DNA of 64,000 bases from Amarolinea aalborgensis (GTDB lineage Bacteria > Chloroflexota > Anaerolineae > SSC4 > Amarolineaceae): NCBI RefSeq assembly GCF_900491745.1, contig NZ_UETR01000009.1, positions 62,001-126,000 on the forward strand, written 5' to 3'. Shown here in pieces: positions 1-9,743 of this stretch. The number at the start of each line of letters is the position of its first letter. Position 1 is the first letter of the stretch. A model generated the notes under the pieces. It made no database searches. It was not told where the DNA came from and was given only the letters and a program-made list of their open reading frames with translations. A program made the position numbers and the translations under genes.

Positions 1-3000
1 CTGCGGCGAGGTGACGCACTCAGAGTCACGCCACTGCGCCGCACGCCAACGCTGTGATGTCCACATTCCCCTGCGAGGGTTGGCCGCACCGGGGGATCAA
101 CCTTGCGCAGGCCCGCCGGGTAAGGAGCTGATGTCGTCGAGATCGTTGTTGGCTTGCCCGGCGCTGTCTCGTCGAAGCAGCCTGCGCAAGGGGATGCCCC
201 CTCGCAGGGCTGCGGCGAGGTGACGCACTCAGAGTCACGCCACTGCGCCGCACGCCAACGCTGTGATGTCCACATTCCCCTGCGAGGGTTGGCCGCACCG
301 GGGGATCAACCTTGCGCAGGCCTGCCGTGTCAGAAGCTGATGTCGTCGAGATCGTTGTTGGCTTGCCCGGCGCTGTCTCGTCGAAGCAGCCTGCGCAAGG
401 GGATGCCCCCTCGCAGGGCTGCGGCGAGGTGACGCACTCAGAGTCACGCCACTGCGCCGCACGCCAACGCTGTGATGTCCACATTCCCCTGCGAGGGTTG
501 GCCGCACCGGGGGATCAACCTTGCGCAGGCCCGCCGGGTAAGGAGCTGATGTCGTCGAGATCGTTGTTGGCTTGCCCGGCGCTGTCTCGTCGAAGCAGCC
601 TGCGCAAGGGGATGCCCCCTCGCAGGGCTGCGGCGAGGTGACGCACTCAGAGTCACGCCACTGCGCCGCACGCCAACGCTGTGATGTCCACATTCCCCTG
701 CGAGGGTTGGCCGCACCGGGGGATCAACCTTGCGCAGGCCCGCAGGGTAAGGAGCTGATGTCGTCGAGATCGTTGTTGGCTTGTCCGGCGCTGTCTCGCC
801 GAAGCAGCCTGCGCAAGGGGATGCCCCCTCGCAGGGCTGCGGCGAGGTGACGCACTCAGAGTCACGCCACTGCGCCGCACGCCAACGCTGTGATGTCCAC
901 ATTCCCCTGCGAGGGTTGGCCGCACCGGGGGATCAACCTTGCGCAGGCCTGCCGGGTAAGGAGCTGATGTCGTCGAGATTGTTGTTGGCTTGTCCGGCGC
1001 TGTCTCGTCGAAGCAGCCTGCGCAAGGGGATGCCCCCTCGCAGGGCTGCGGCGAGGTGACGCACTCAGAGTCACGCCACTGCGCCGCACGCCAACGCTGT
1101 GATGTCCACATTCCCCTGCGAGGGTTGGCCGCACCGGGGGATCAACCTTGCGCAGGCCTGCCGGGTAAGGAGCTGATGTCGTCGAGATTGTTGTTGGCTT
1201 GTCCGGCGCTGTCTCGTCGAAGCAGCCTGCGCAAGGGGATGCCCCCTCGCAGGGCTGCGGCGAGGTGACGCACTCAGAGTCACGCCACTGCGCCGCACGC
1301 CAACGCTGTGATGTCCACATTCCCCTGCGAGGGTTGGCCGCACCGGGGGATCAACCTTGCGCAGGCCCGCAGGGTAAGGAGCTGATGTCGTCGAGATCGT
1401 TGTTGGCTTGTCCGGCGCTGTCTCGCCGAAGCAGCCTGCGCAAGGGGATGCCCCCTCGCAGGGCTGCGGCGAGGTGACGCACTCAGAGTCACGCCACTGC
1501 GCCGCACGCCAACGCTGTGATGTCCACATTCCCCTGCGAGGGTTGGCCGCACCGGGGGATCAACCTTGCGCAGGCCTGCCGTGTCAGAAGCTGATGTCGT
1601 CGAGATCGTTGTTGGCTTGCCCGGCGCTGTCTCGTCGAAGCAGCCTGCGCAAGGGGATGCCCCCTCGCAGGGCTGCGGCGAGGTGACGCACTCAGAGTCA
1701 CGCCACTGCGCCGCACGCCAACGCTGTGATGTCCACATTCCCCTGCGAGGGTTGGCCGCACCGGGGGATCAACCTTGCGCAGGCCTGCCGTGTCAGAAGC
1801 TGATGTCGTCGAGATCGTTGTTGGCTTGCCCGGCGCTGTCTCGTCGAAGCAGCCTGCGCAAGGGGATGCCCCCTCGCAGGGCTGCGGCGAGGTGACGCAC
1901 TCAGAGTCACGCCACTGCGCCGCACGCCAACGCTGTGATGTCCACATTCCCCTGCGAGGGTTGGCCGCACCGGGGGATCAACCTTGCGCAGGCCCGCCGG
2001 GTAAGGAGCTGATGTCGTCGAGATCGTTGTTGGCTTGCCCGGCGCTGTCTCGTCGAAGCAGCCTGCGCAAGGGGATGCCCCCTCGCAGGGCTGCGGCGAG
2101 GTGACGCACTCAGAGTCACGCCACTGCGCCGCACGCCAACGCTGTGATGTCCACATTCCCCTGCGAGGGTTGGCCGCACCGGGGGATCAACCTTGCGCAG
2201 GCCCGCCGGGTAAGGAGCTGATGTCGTCGAGATCGTTGTTGGCTTGCCCGGCGCTGTCTCGTCGAAGCAGCCTGCGCAAGGGGATGCCCCCTCGCAGGGC
2301 TGCGGCGAGGTGACGCACTCAGAGTCACGCCACTGCGCCGCACGCCAACGCTGTGATGTCCACATTCCCCTGCGAGGGTTGGCCGCACCGGGGGATCAAC
2401 CTTGCGCAGGCCCACCGGGTAAGGAGCTGATGTCGTCGAGATTGTCGTTGGCTTGTCCGGCGCTGTCTCGCCGAAGCAGCCTGCGCAAGGGGATGCCCCC
2501 TCGCAGGGCTGCGGCGAGGTGACGCACTCAGAGTCACGCCACTGCGCCGCACGCCAACGCTGTGATGTCCACATTCCCCTGCGAGGGTTGGCCGCACCGG
2601 GGGATCAACCTTGCGCAGGCCCACCGGGTAAGGAGCTGATGTCGTCGAGATTGTCGTTGGCTTGTCCGGCGCTGTCTCGCCGAAGCAGCCTGCGCAAGGG
2701 GATGCCCCCTCGCAGGGCTGCGGCGAGGTGACGCACTCAGAGTCACGCCACTGCGCCGCACGCCAACGCTGTGATGTCCACATTCCCCTGCGAGGGTTGG
2801 CCGCACCGGGGGATCAACCTTGCGCAGGCCCGCAGGGTAAGGAGCTGATGTCGTCGAGATCGTTGTTGGCTTGTCCGGCGCTGTCTCGCCGAAGCAGCCT
2901 GCGCAAGGGGATGCCCCCTCGCAGGGCTGCGGCGAGGTAACGCACTCAGAGTCACGCACCGTCGTCACAAGTCAACATTGTGATGTCCACATTCCCCTGC

Positions 3001-3120
3001 GAGGGTTGGCCGCACCGGGGGATCAACCTTGCGCAGGCCCGCCGGGTAAGGAGCTGATGTCGTCGAGATCGTTGTTGGCTTGCCCGGCGCTGTCTCGTCG
3101 AAGCAGCCTGCGCAAGGGGG
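1..3120. repeat. Tandem array of 209-bp units (about 15 copies)
   Basis: Units start at 1, 210, 419 and so on every 209 bases. Copies 1-14 are full length. Copy 15 (2927-3120) is diverged near its start and lacks the last outer arm. Each unit holds two nested, perfect 11-bp inverted repeats, given here for copy 1. The outer pair is CCCTGCGAGGG at 69-79 with its complement at 199-209. The inner pair is CCTTGCGCAGG at 101-111 with its complement at 181-191. By eye, the differences among copies 1-14 fall at about ten positions, all between unit offsets 114 and 172, which is the loop between the inner arms. The rest of the unit looks invariant. Because 209 is not a multiple of three, any reading frame shifts at each unit, so the open frames here are not genes. 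The array begins in phase at base 1 and probably extends beyond the window. Confidence 0.95.
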
Positions 3121-3197
3121 TTGTGTAACCTTTTGCCGGTTGTTCCATCCAAGACGGGAGTGTGCGGCAATCCAGTAAGTAGATGAGGGACAACACG

Positions 3198-3554
3198 ATG
3201 GATTTTTTCAGGCGATTCTTGGGCGGCGCTTCGATCGCGGCGATGAGCGCCAGCGAGGCGGGTCAGCGTTTGCGCACGCAGCCAGCCCCCTTCATTCTCG
3301 ATGTGCGCCAGCCCGATGAGTACAGGCTCGGCCACATCGCCGGCGCCATGCTGATCCCGCTGGGCGAATTGAGCCAGCGCCTCCAGGAGCTGCCGCGCGA
3401 ACGCGAAATCTTGTGCGTCTGCCGCTCTGGCAACCGCAGCCGCAGCGCCGTGCAGCAGCTCGCGGCCCAGGGTTTCAAGGCGGTCAACCTGAGCGGCGGC
3501 ATGATCGCCTGGGAACAGGCTGGCCTGCCGCTGAAGAAGGGCGCAGCCAAGTGA
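3198..3554 (+). CDS. Single-domain rhodanese sulfurtransferase
   Basis: 118-residue cytoplasmic protein consisting of one rhodanese domain, which transfers sulfane sulfur through a cysteine persulfide. The domain shows the usual ILDVRQPDEYRLGHI entry segment and an active loop CRSGNRS with the catalytic Cys near residue 75. I chose the ATG at 3198 because GAGGGA lies 7 bases upstream; an in-frame ATG at 3183 has no ribosome site. The stop overlaps the GTG of the next gene (GTGA), so the two are translationally coupled. With the exporter and the metallo-beta-lactamase/rhodanese protein downstream it forms a sulfur-handling operon. The direction of the physiological reaction is not visible. Confidence 0.88.
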   Translation: MDFFRRFLGGASIAAMSASEAGQRLRTQPAPFILDVRQPDEYRLGHIAGAMLIPLGELSQRLQELPREREILCVCRSGNRSRSAVQQLAAQGFKAVNLSGGMIAWEQAGLPLKKGAAK

Positions 3555-4315
3555 GCGGCCTGCCATTGGACCTGGCGCTCGGCTTCGTGATTGGCCTTTC
3601 GCTCGGCCTGTTGGGCGGCGGCGGCTCTATCTTGACCGTGCCGGCGTTGGTTTACCTGGTTGGACAAACGCCGCAGGTCGCCATCACCACCTCGTTGGCC
3701 ATCGTGGGCGCGACCAGCGCGCTGGCCGCGCTGTTTCACCGCGCGCAGGGCACGCTCAACTGGCGCGTGGCCCTACTCTTCGGCGGCGCGGGCATGGCGG
3801 CGTCCTTCCTGGCCGCGGGCGTCTCGAAACGATTCAGCCCTGCGCTCCTGCTCGTGGCATTTGCCCTGCTGATGCTGATCATCGGCGGGTTGATGTTCGC
3901 GCAGCGGGCACAACGGACAGACGCTGCGGCGCCGCGCGGCTGGCTGACGGTCATCGCCGGCGGCGCGGGCGTGGGCGTACTGACCGGCATCCTGGGCGTC
4001 GGCGGCGGCTTCTTGATCGTACCCGCGCTGGTGATCCTGGTTGGGCTGCCAATGGCGCAGGCGGTCGGCACCTCGCTGCTCGTCATCGCCATGAACAGCC
4101 TGGCCGGCTTCCTGGGACACCTCAGCGCCGGCGTTTCTGATCCGGCCGCGCTGCTGTCGCTGACGACGATTTTCGCCGCCGCGGGATTGGTGGGCGCATT
4201 CACCGGCGCGCGCCTGGCCGGCCGCCTGCCCGCCGTACATCTGCGCCGCCTCTTTGGCGGCTTTGTGATCGTGTTGGCGATTTTTCTCTTGTTTGATAAT
4301 GTGCCGAAAGTATAA
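3551..4315 (+). CDS. TauE/SafE (TSUP) family sulfite/sulfur-anion exporter
   Basis: 254-residue integral membrane protein made almost entirely of hydrophobic segments arranged as two similar halves. Each half contains a glycine-rich loop of the family (LGLLGGGGSILTVPAL near residue 18 and LGVGGGFLIVPAL in the second half). Family members export sulfite, sulfoacetate or related sulfur compounds, so its position between two rhodanese genes suggests removal of oxidised sulfur. The frame is open upstream inside the rhodanese gene. The likely start is the GTG at 3551 that overlaps the upstream stop, because the protein begins with the first membrane helix there. The substrate cannot be read from sequence. 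Confidence 0.82.
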   Translation: MSGLPLDLALGFVIGLSLGLLGGGGSILTVPALVYLVGQTPQVAITTSLAIVGATSALAALFHRAQGTLNWRVALLFGGAGMAASFLAAGVSKRFSPALLLVAFALLMLIIGGLMFAQRAQRTDAAAPRGWLTVIAGGAGVGVLTGILGVGGGFLIVPALVILVGLPMAQAVGTSLLVIAMNSLAGFLGHLSAGVSDPAALLSLTTIFAAAGLVGAFTGARLAGRLPAVHLRRLFGGFVIVLAIFLLFDNVPKV

Positions 4316-4337
4316 GAGTCAAAAGGAGCAGACGGTG

Positions 4338-5729
4338 ATGTTTATACAGCAATTTTTTGTGGATGGGCTTGGTTGCGCGTCGTATCTCATTGGATGTGAA
4401 GGCCACGGCGTGGCGGCTGTTGTTGATCCAGACCGTGACGTGGAAAAATACCTGGAAGCGGCGCAGGCGCGGGGGCTGACGATTACGCATATTATTGAGA
4501 CGCACCTGCACGCCGATCACGTGTCGGGTCACGCGGACCTGGCCGAGCAGACCGGCGCTGCGATTTATCTGCACGCGGCCAGCGGCGCGCGTTTCGCCCA
4601 TCAACCCCTGCACGATGGCGACGTCATCGCCCTGGGCAACGTGCGCCTGACCGTGCGTCATACGCCGGGCCACACGCCGGAAAGCATCAGTCTGGCCGTG
4701 GCTGACACCACGCGCGCGCCCGATCCCTGGATGGTGCTAACCGGCGACACCCTTTTCGTGGGCGATGTCGGCCGCCCTGACCTGGTGGGCGCGGCGGCCG
4801 CGCGGGGATTGGCCGGCGAGCTGTTCACCAGCCTGTTTGACAATCTGCTCACCCTGGACGATGGGGTCATGGTCTATCCGGGGCACGGGGCTGGATCTTT
4901 GTGCGGCCGCGCCATCGGCTCGGTGCGCAGCTCGACGATCGGCTATGAACGGCGCTTCAACCCCGCGCTGGCTGCGCGCACGCCGGCCGACTTTGTGGAC
5001 TATGCTACGCATGATCTGCCGGAGCAGCCGGGCAATCACGCCCGCATCAAATCCATCAATCGCGAGGGGCCGACGCCCCTGGGCGAGATCAGTCCACGGC
5101 CGCTCTTGATTCAGCAGGCCCTGCCCTATTTCCGCCGCGGCGCGGCCCTGCTCGACACTCGTTCACGCGCGGCCTTTGTACAGGCGCACGTGCCTGGCGC
5201 GGTGCACCTGGAAGCGGACGATCAGTTGAGCAATCGGGTTGGTTTCGTCCTGCCGCCCGATGCACCAATCGTGCTGCTGCTGGCGGACGCGGCCGATTAC
5301 CGGCGCGTCGTTCTCAGCCTGGCGCGCGTGGGCTACGATAACGTCGTTGGCTACCTGGCGGAGAGCCTGGAAACCTGGCGCGGCATGGGGCTGCCGCTGC
5401 GCAGCGGCGATGTGCGTGACCTCCAGCCGGTGGAACTCAAGAAACTGCTGGACAGCGGCAACGGTGAGCGCCCGCAGGTGGTGGACGTGCGTGAGCCGTG
5501 GGAATTTGCGCAGGGGCATGTGCCCGGAGCGCTCCTGATTCCACTCGGTCAACTGGCCGGCCGCGTCAACGAACTGGACCCGGCGCGTCCGGTGGCGGTG
5601 ATTTGCGCCAGCGGCAGCCGCAGCCAGTCCGCGGCCGCGCTTCTGCTGCAAAAGGAGTTCAAAACCGTCTATAACATCCTGGGCGGCGTCAGCCTGTGGA
5701 CGATGCGCGGACTGCCGCTGGCGCAGTAA
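4338..5729 (+). CDS. Metallo-beta-lactamase fold hydrolase with two rhodanese domains (persulfide dioxygenase/CstB-like)
   Basis: 463 residues. An N-terminal metallo-beta-lactamase domain (about 1-240) carries the metal motif THLHADHVSGH near residue 55 and later GDTLFVGDVGRPDL and YPGHG. Two rhodanese domains follow. The first (about 265-355) has LLADAA where the catalytic Cys should be and looks inactive. The second (about 365-460) has VVDVREPWEF and an intact loop CASGSRS with Cys near 423. Proteins of this layout (ETHE1/CstB types) oxidise glutathione or CoA persulfides to sulfite and move sulfur onto thiosulfate. The start at 4338 follows AAAAGGAG by 9 bases. A mutated copy of the last 201 bases lies at 15806-16006. 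Confidence 0.85.
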   Translation: MFIQQFFVDGLGCASYLIGCEGHGVAAVVDPDRDVEKYLEAAQARGLTITHIIETHLHADHVSGHADLAEQTGAAIYLHAASGARFAHQPLHDGDVIALGNVRLTVRHTPGHTPESISLAVADTTRAPDPWMVLTGDTLFVGDVGRPDLVGAAAARGLAGELFTSLFDNLLTLDDGVMVYPGHGAGSLCGRAIGSVRSSTIGYERRFNPALAARTPADFVDYATHDLPEQPGNHARIKSINREGPTPLGEISPRPLLIQQALPYFRRGAALLDTRSRAAFVQAHVPGAVHLEADDQLSNRVGFVLPPDAPIVLLLADAADYRRVVLSLARVGYDNVVGYLAESLETWRGMGLPLRSGDVRDLQPVELKKLLDSGNGERPQVVDVREPWEFAQGHVPGALLIPLGQLAGRVNELDPARPVAVICASGSRSQSAAALLLQKEFKTVYNILGGVSLWTMRGLPLAQ

Positions 5730-5953
5730 CCCGCGCAGTGGGGCTTGCTGTGGAGCGCATTCAGCAGCTGTTATGTCGCCGCGCTGCCCAAAAAGCTGCG
5801 CGAGGCGCTCGACGCGCTGGGTCGCGATCACGATTGCCTGCTGCAAATCGGCGTGTTTGACGAAGGTCAGATGGCCGGCTGGATCAGGGTGAAGTATGCC
5901 GTATACTATGGCGTGCGCACCCGGCCGAGATCGCGCTCGCGTGACGTGTAACC

Positions 5954-8926
5954 TTACGGCGCCAGTTTTTGCAGCATCGCCTGTGGACTGTCGCACCAGT
6001 ACGCGCGGTAGCCCTGCGGCGGCTCATCGGCCTTATCGGCATACATCAGCAGCGCCACGCGCACCTCGTAGCCGCCATGCCAGAAGACGCGACAGCCCGT
6101 GGCATCGTGGAAAAGCTCCCGGTAGCCGTCAATCTTGTACTGATAATCGCCGACGGTCATCCCCTTCGGATCCACGAACAGGATCGTGTACGCCTTCCCC
6201 TTGACCAGCCAGAAGACGAAGTCGGGGTGGAAGTCGCGGATACGGCCCTGCCTGCCGTCGTAGTAGGGCAGGATCACGCGGTCGAGGGCCTCGTCGCTGC
6301 GGCTAAAGAGCCACCAGTCGTACTGCTTGAAGCCGTTGTGCGTCTCTTTGAGGTACTGTTCAAGCTGATTGAGGAAACGCCGCTCGCTGGCGACGTGAAT
6401 CACGTGGTTGATATAGCCGATTTTGTCTTGATCCGAGATCAGGAGGGGCAGGTAGTAGTGGCTGGCGAGGTGTTTGATGTGTAACCGCTGGCCGTCGTGG
6501 TCGAACGTGGCTTCTGGTTGAATGCGGTCGAGCGCGAGCCGGGCCGCATCGTAGGCGTCGTCGTCCATTAGGCCGAGGTTGCGCTGCGCGCGCAGCTCGG
6601 CGATGCGGGCGGTCGGCGGGACGTAGCGTTTGACCGCCTCGATCTGGCCGCGCAGCTCGGAGATGTCCGCCAGCGTAACGCGGATGCGCTGGAAGTGGTT
6701 GATCTCGTCCTCCAACGGTTTGAAGCGGTCCACCGTTTGCGGCGCGATGGCGAAGTACTGCAGCAGCCGCGGCAGCAGGACGTCCACGCGGCCGAAGCGG
6801 CGATCGGCGATGGCGTGGAAGTAGGCGTCGGGCGCGGCGAGGGTCGTGCGCAGCAGGCCGATCTGCTGGGGGGTCAGGTTGTGATGCGCCAGCAGCAGCC
6901 GGTCATCCCCCAGGTAGGCCACGTAATCGCCGAGCAGCTTGCGCTCCTGTTCCTGCAGCTCGAACTTGCGCGGCTGGCGCTGCTCCACCAGCAGTTGGCC
7001 GTCCAACTGGCGGAAGACGGGGATCAGAATCGGATGCGCGGCGGTCAGCGCGGCGGGGTTGACGTCCAGCGCCAACGGGTGGCCGCCTTCCTGGACGCGT
7101 TCGGCCTCTAGCCCGGCCAGAATCGTCTCCAGCGCGGCGCGCTTGGTGCCGAAGATGAAGAGGGACTCCACTGCGTGGAGGAACGGCCGCGCGGCCGCAA
7201 ACGTGGCGTCATCCACCTCGCCCGTGTTGTGCAGGCTTGCCAGCCGCTTGCGCTTGCCGCCAAGCGGCTCGATGCGCACGCCGCGGCCCACCGACTGGAG
7301 TACGAACTTCTGCGCCTCGTCGCCTGTGCCAATGTTGATATAAGTGATGACGTTGGGCCGGTTGGAGTCCCACCCCTCGTAGAAGCTGCGCGATCCCATC
7401 AGCAGGTTGACGGTGCTGTCGGCCTCGTTCAGGCGAGCAAAGAAGCTGTCATCTTCGAAGCCCTTAACCAACTCGTAGCCGGCCAGTTCCCCCTTGCGCC
7501 ACGGCGTGCTGTCGCCGATCTTGATCAGCGCGAAGGGTTCGGCCGTGGATTTGAGCTTGAAGGCCAGTTCCTTGTCGTTGGAGGGGCGTACCAGCACTTC
7601 CATCGCCCCGCGGCGCTCGGCGTTGAAGACATAACGGTAGACATCCGTGCGCGTCAGGCTCTCGAACAGGGTCGCGTTGAAGGCGAACTCTTCCCCTTCG
7701 TAAAGGAACGAAGGCCCGGCCGCCAGTTCAGCGCGCAACGCGGCCTTGGCTGCGGTGAAAGCCTGCGTGGAAACATCGCCGGCGCCGATGCGCGCCAGCT
7801 CACGGAAGAACAGCTTGAGGTCCGCCTCCTCGGTGTTGACCGAGTTGACCAGCGCCAGCAGCAGCGGCCGGTGATAGAGGGTTGCGCCGGCGGCCGCGCA
7901 TAATTGCGCCCGCGCCTTGGCGACATACGCCAGCATCAGCAGCGACTGCAGAACGATGCGCTGCTTTTCTTCGCTGCTGAAGTCTTCCGCGTGTTTGAAG
8001 GCGCGGTTCTCCTGCCGCAGCAGGCTGACATGCTTGCCGTAGCCGCCCGCGATGAAGGAAGCCAGGTTGAACTCGTACGCGGTCGTCAGCCGGTCGCGCG
8101 GGTCGGTGAAGGTGGCCGAAAAGTTGAACAAAAAGCCGTTGCGGCTGAGAATGTTGTAGATGTGCTGCCGCTTAGAGTCCTCTTTATCGCCCTTGTGCGC
8201 CTCGTCCAGCAGCACGTACCACTGGCCGTCGTTGTCGTAGTTGTGAAAGTCCACGATGCGCTCTTTTTGGACGTCACTCAGGTTATCGGAGCGGTAGGTG
8301 AAGACGGTCAGCTCCTGGCGGCCCAGCAGCGAGGGATGTTCGCGCTTGGCCTCGGGCAGCTCACGCAGGTCGCGCAGGCGCAGCAGCGGCATGGCCCCAC
8401 CGCCGTTGAAGTCGCGCACGTGGGCGCGCAGTTGATCGAGCAGGTCTTCGCGGTGGGTCAACACCAGCACATCGCGACGCGGGATCAAGTCGAGCTGCAT
8501 CAAGGTCCAAAGCAGTTGTAGCAGCTTGACGATGACCAACGTCTTACCGCTGCCGGTCGCCATCCAGAAGCCCATGCGGTTGACCAACTCACGGTAGGGC
8601 AGCTCCCGCTCGCCGTTGGGCGCGGCCGTCAGCGTGTAGTACGGCGCCAGCAGCTTGATCTGGTCGCGCTTCTTGCCCACGTTGAGCAGCGCGGGCAGGG
8701 TGACGCTGGAGTCGGTGTAGCGCTGGAAGCAGCGGGCCTTGCGCCGCGCCTCATCCGTCTCGCCGTCGTAATACAGCCACAGGGCGATGACGGCCTTGCG
8801 CAGCGCATCCTGCTGGTAGCTCCACAGCGTCTTGCCGCGCGAAAACGACGCCAGGTCGCCGGTCGTCCACGCCGGCGGCAGGCTCTCGTACATGAAATCG
8901 GCTAACAGAGTTTGCAGATACGCCAT
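5954..8926 (-). CDS. Type III restriction enzyme Res subunit (DEAD/DEAH helicase-nuclease)
   Basis: 990 residues. Superfamily 2 motor with Walker A ATGSGKT at residues 123-129, DEAH-type Walker B (LLDEAHKG) and motif III SATFTDP. A C-terminal PD-(D/E)xK-like segment, HPDFVFW followed by FVDPKGM, lies near residues 905-930. This is the layout of type III Res, which translocates and cleaves DNA when bound to the Mod methyltransferase. Mod is encoded upstream on the same strand, with a VapBC-type pair between them. The start at 8926 has AAGGGG 6 bases upstream. The gene appears intact and is the last of the operon that starts at the promoter near 12500. Confidence 0.88.
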   Translation of the reverse strand: MAYLQTLLADFMYESLPPAWTTGDLASFSRGKTLWSYQQDALRKAVIALWLYYDGETDEARRKARCFQRYTDSSVTLPALLNVGKKRDQIKLLAPYYTLTAAPNGERELPYRELVNRMGFWMATGSGKTLVIVKLLQLLWTLMQLDLIPRRDVLVLTHREDLLDQLRAHVRDFNGGGAMPLLRLRDLRELPEAKREHPSLLGRQELTVFTYRSDNLSDVQKERIVDFHNYDNDGQWYVLLDEAHKGDKEDSKRQHIYNILSRNGFLFNFSATFTDPRDRLTTAYEFNLASFIAGGYGKHVSLLRQENRAFKHAEDFSSEEKQRIVLQSLLMLAYVAKARAQLCAAAGATLYHRPLLLALVNSVNTEEADLKLFFRELARIGAGDVSTQAFTAAKAALRAELAAGPSFLYEGEEFAFNATLFESLTRTDVYRYVFNAERRGAMEVLVRPSNDKELAFKLKSTAEPFALIKIGDSTPWRKGELAGYELVKGFEDDSFFARLNEADSTVNLLMGSRSFYEGWDSNRPNVITYINIGTGDEAQKFVLQSVGRGVRIEPLGGKRKRLASLHNTGEVDDATFAAARPFLHAVESLFIFGTKRAALETILAGLEAERVQEGGHPLALDVNPAALTAAHPILIPVFRQLDGQLLVEQRQPRKFELQEQERKLLGDYVAYLGDDRLLLAHHNLTPQQIGLLRTTLAAPDAYFHAIADRRFGRVDVLLPRLLQYFAIAPQTVDRFKPLEDEINHFQRIRVTLADISELRGQIEAVKRYVPPTARIAELRAQRNLGLMDDDAYDAARLALDRIQPEATFDHDGQRLHIKHLASHYYLPLLISDQDKIGYINHVIHVASERRFLNQLEQYLKETHNGFKQYDWWLFSRSDEALDRVILPYYDGRQGRIRDFHPDFVFWLVKGKAYTILFVDPKGMTVGDYQYKIDGYRELFHDATGCRVFWHGGYEVRVALLMYADKADEPPQGYRAYWCDSPQAMLQKLAP

Positions 8927-8934
8927 GCCGCCCC

Positions 8935-9327
8935 TTAGCTGCTCTTTGCGTAGGGCTGGACGGTCTGGATGCCAGGGATAAAACGATAGTGCTTCTGGTT
9001 GAAAGTATGCAGCGGCTCGCCCAACGCGATCGCTGTCTGTCCGATTAACACATCCAGCAACCCTGCATTGTGGCTCAAGCGAAACGCGGCAAACACACCC
9101 AGCGCTGCGTCACAATCCGCTTCTGAAAGCCACACCACCCCGTAGGACGCCAGCGCGCGCTGCACCCGGTCTTGTTCTACTTTATTGCGGCAGCCTTGAA
9201 TTAGCTCCATCACGACGTAGCCGGAAACCGCCACCTCTTCGTCCTCTGGCAACGTACCAAACCAGGCTGCGGCTGGGGGATGTTTGCGCAGCAGGTCTAT
9301 CAGCACATCGCTGTCGAGCAGAATCAT
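8935..9327 (-). CDS. VapC-type PIN-domain ribonuclease toxin
   Basis: 130 residues, the usual VapC length. It begins MILLDSDVLIDLLR with the first acidic metal ligand (Asp near 5-7). It continues with VMELIQG (Glu) and the C-terminal LLDVLIGQTAIALG carrying the later Asp, followed by the typical LHTFNQKHYRFI end. PIN toxins of this type cut tRNA or rRNA when freed from antitoxin. Its ATG overlaps the antitoxin stop by four bases (ATGA). The pair sits between mod and res of the type III restriction operon, with only 8 bases between the vapC stop and the res start. Confidence 0.87.
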   Translation of the reverse strand: MILLDSDVLIDLLRKHPPAAAWFGTLPEDEEVAVSGYVVMELIQGCRNKVEQDRVQRALASYGVVWLSEADCDAALGVFAAFRLSHNAGLLDVLIGQTAIALGEPLHTFNQKHYRFIPGIQTVQPYAKSS

Positions 9328-9590
9328 AGCCGGATCTCTCCGCGCGCCTGAGCTTCTTCGCGCAGTTCGCGCGCATAGACGGAGCTGTCGCCGATGTCGT
9401 CACGGTCTTGCCATAGGCCGATCAGACCCGATTTGCGCAGACGCCCGACCGTCAAGCGCGCGCGCGGCCGGGACGCCGCCGGCGGGAGCAACACAATGAC
9501 CTCGACGGCCTGCCCTTTTTTGTAGGGAAGTCCGGTGATCCGTATTTCTCCATCCTTGGCTATCACTTGATGCACCTGTACTGCTTCCAT
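9324..9590 (-). CDS. VapB-like antitoxin
   Basis: 88 residues. The N-terminal half, with segments such as DGEIRITGLPYKKGQAVEV, looks like a small beta-rich DNA-binding domain of the AbrB/unclassified antitoxin type. The C-terminal half (about 50-88) is charged and would wrap the toxin. The frame is open further upstream, but the ATG at 9590 is preceded by a near-perfect Shine-Dalgarno GGAGGTGAT, so the shorter protein is preferred. It overlaps the PIN toxin gene by four bases. It probably represses its own transcription. About 150 bases separate it from mod upstream, so it may have its own promoter, although I did not find a strong one. Confidence 0.75.
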   Translation of the reverse strand: MEAVQVHQVIAKDGEIRITGLPYKKGQAVEVIVLLPPAASRPRARLTVGRLRKSGLIGLWQDRDDIGDSSVYARELREEAQARGEIRL

Positions 9591-9743
9591 CGTATCACCT
9601 CCAAACGGTATCCAGCGCCTGTCCACGAGCATTTTAGGCGCACAGCGCGCTGGTGCCGAACGTCTTTCGCAGCAAGCGTTCTCTGCTTCGCGTTTCCGTC
9701 GCAAGCGCTGCAGATTCTTTGCGCGTTTGTGCTCCAAACGCCA

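Noticed and set aside
1..3120. CRISPR array
   Set aside because: Unit is 209 bp, the variable part differs by a few linked point changes rather than unrelated spacers, and no cas genes are in the window.
26..3128. Repeated 92- and 152-residue open frames on both strands of the tandem array
   Set aside because: They recur every 209 bases, run across unit borders and change frame at each unit because 209 is not divisible by three; no ribosome sites.
5745..5951. 68-residue open frame after the MBL-rhodanese gene
   Set aside because: No ribosome site, no domain, lies between convergent genes; its upstream edge shares DNA similarity with the duplicated tail at 16007.
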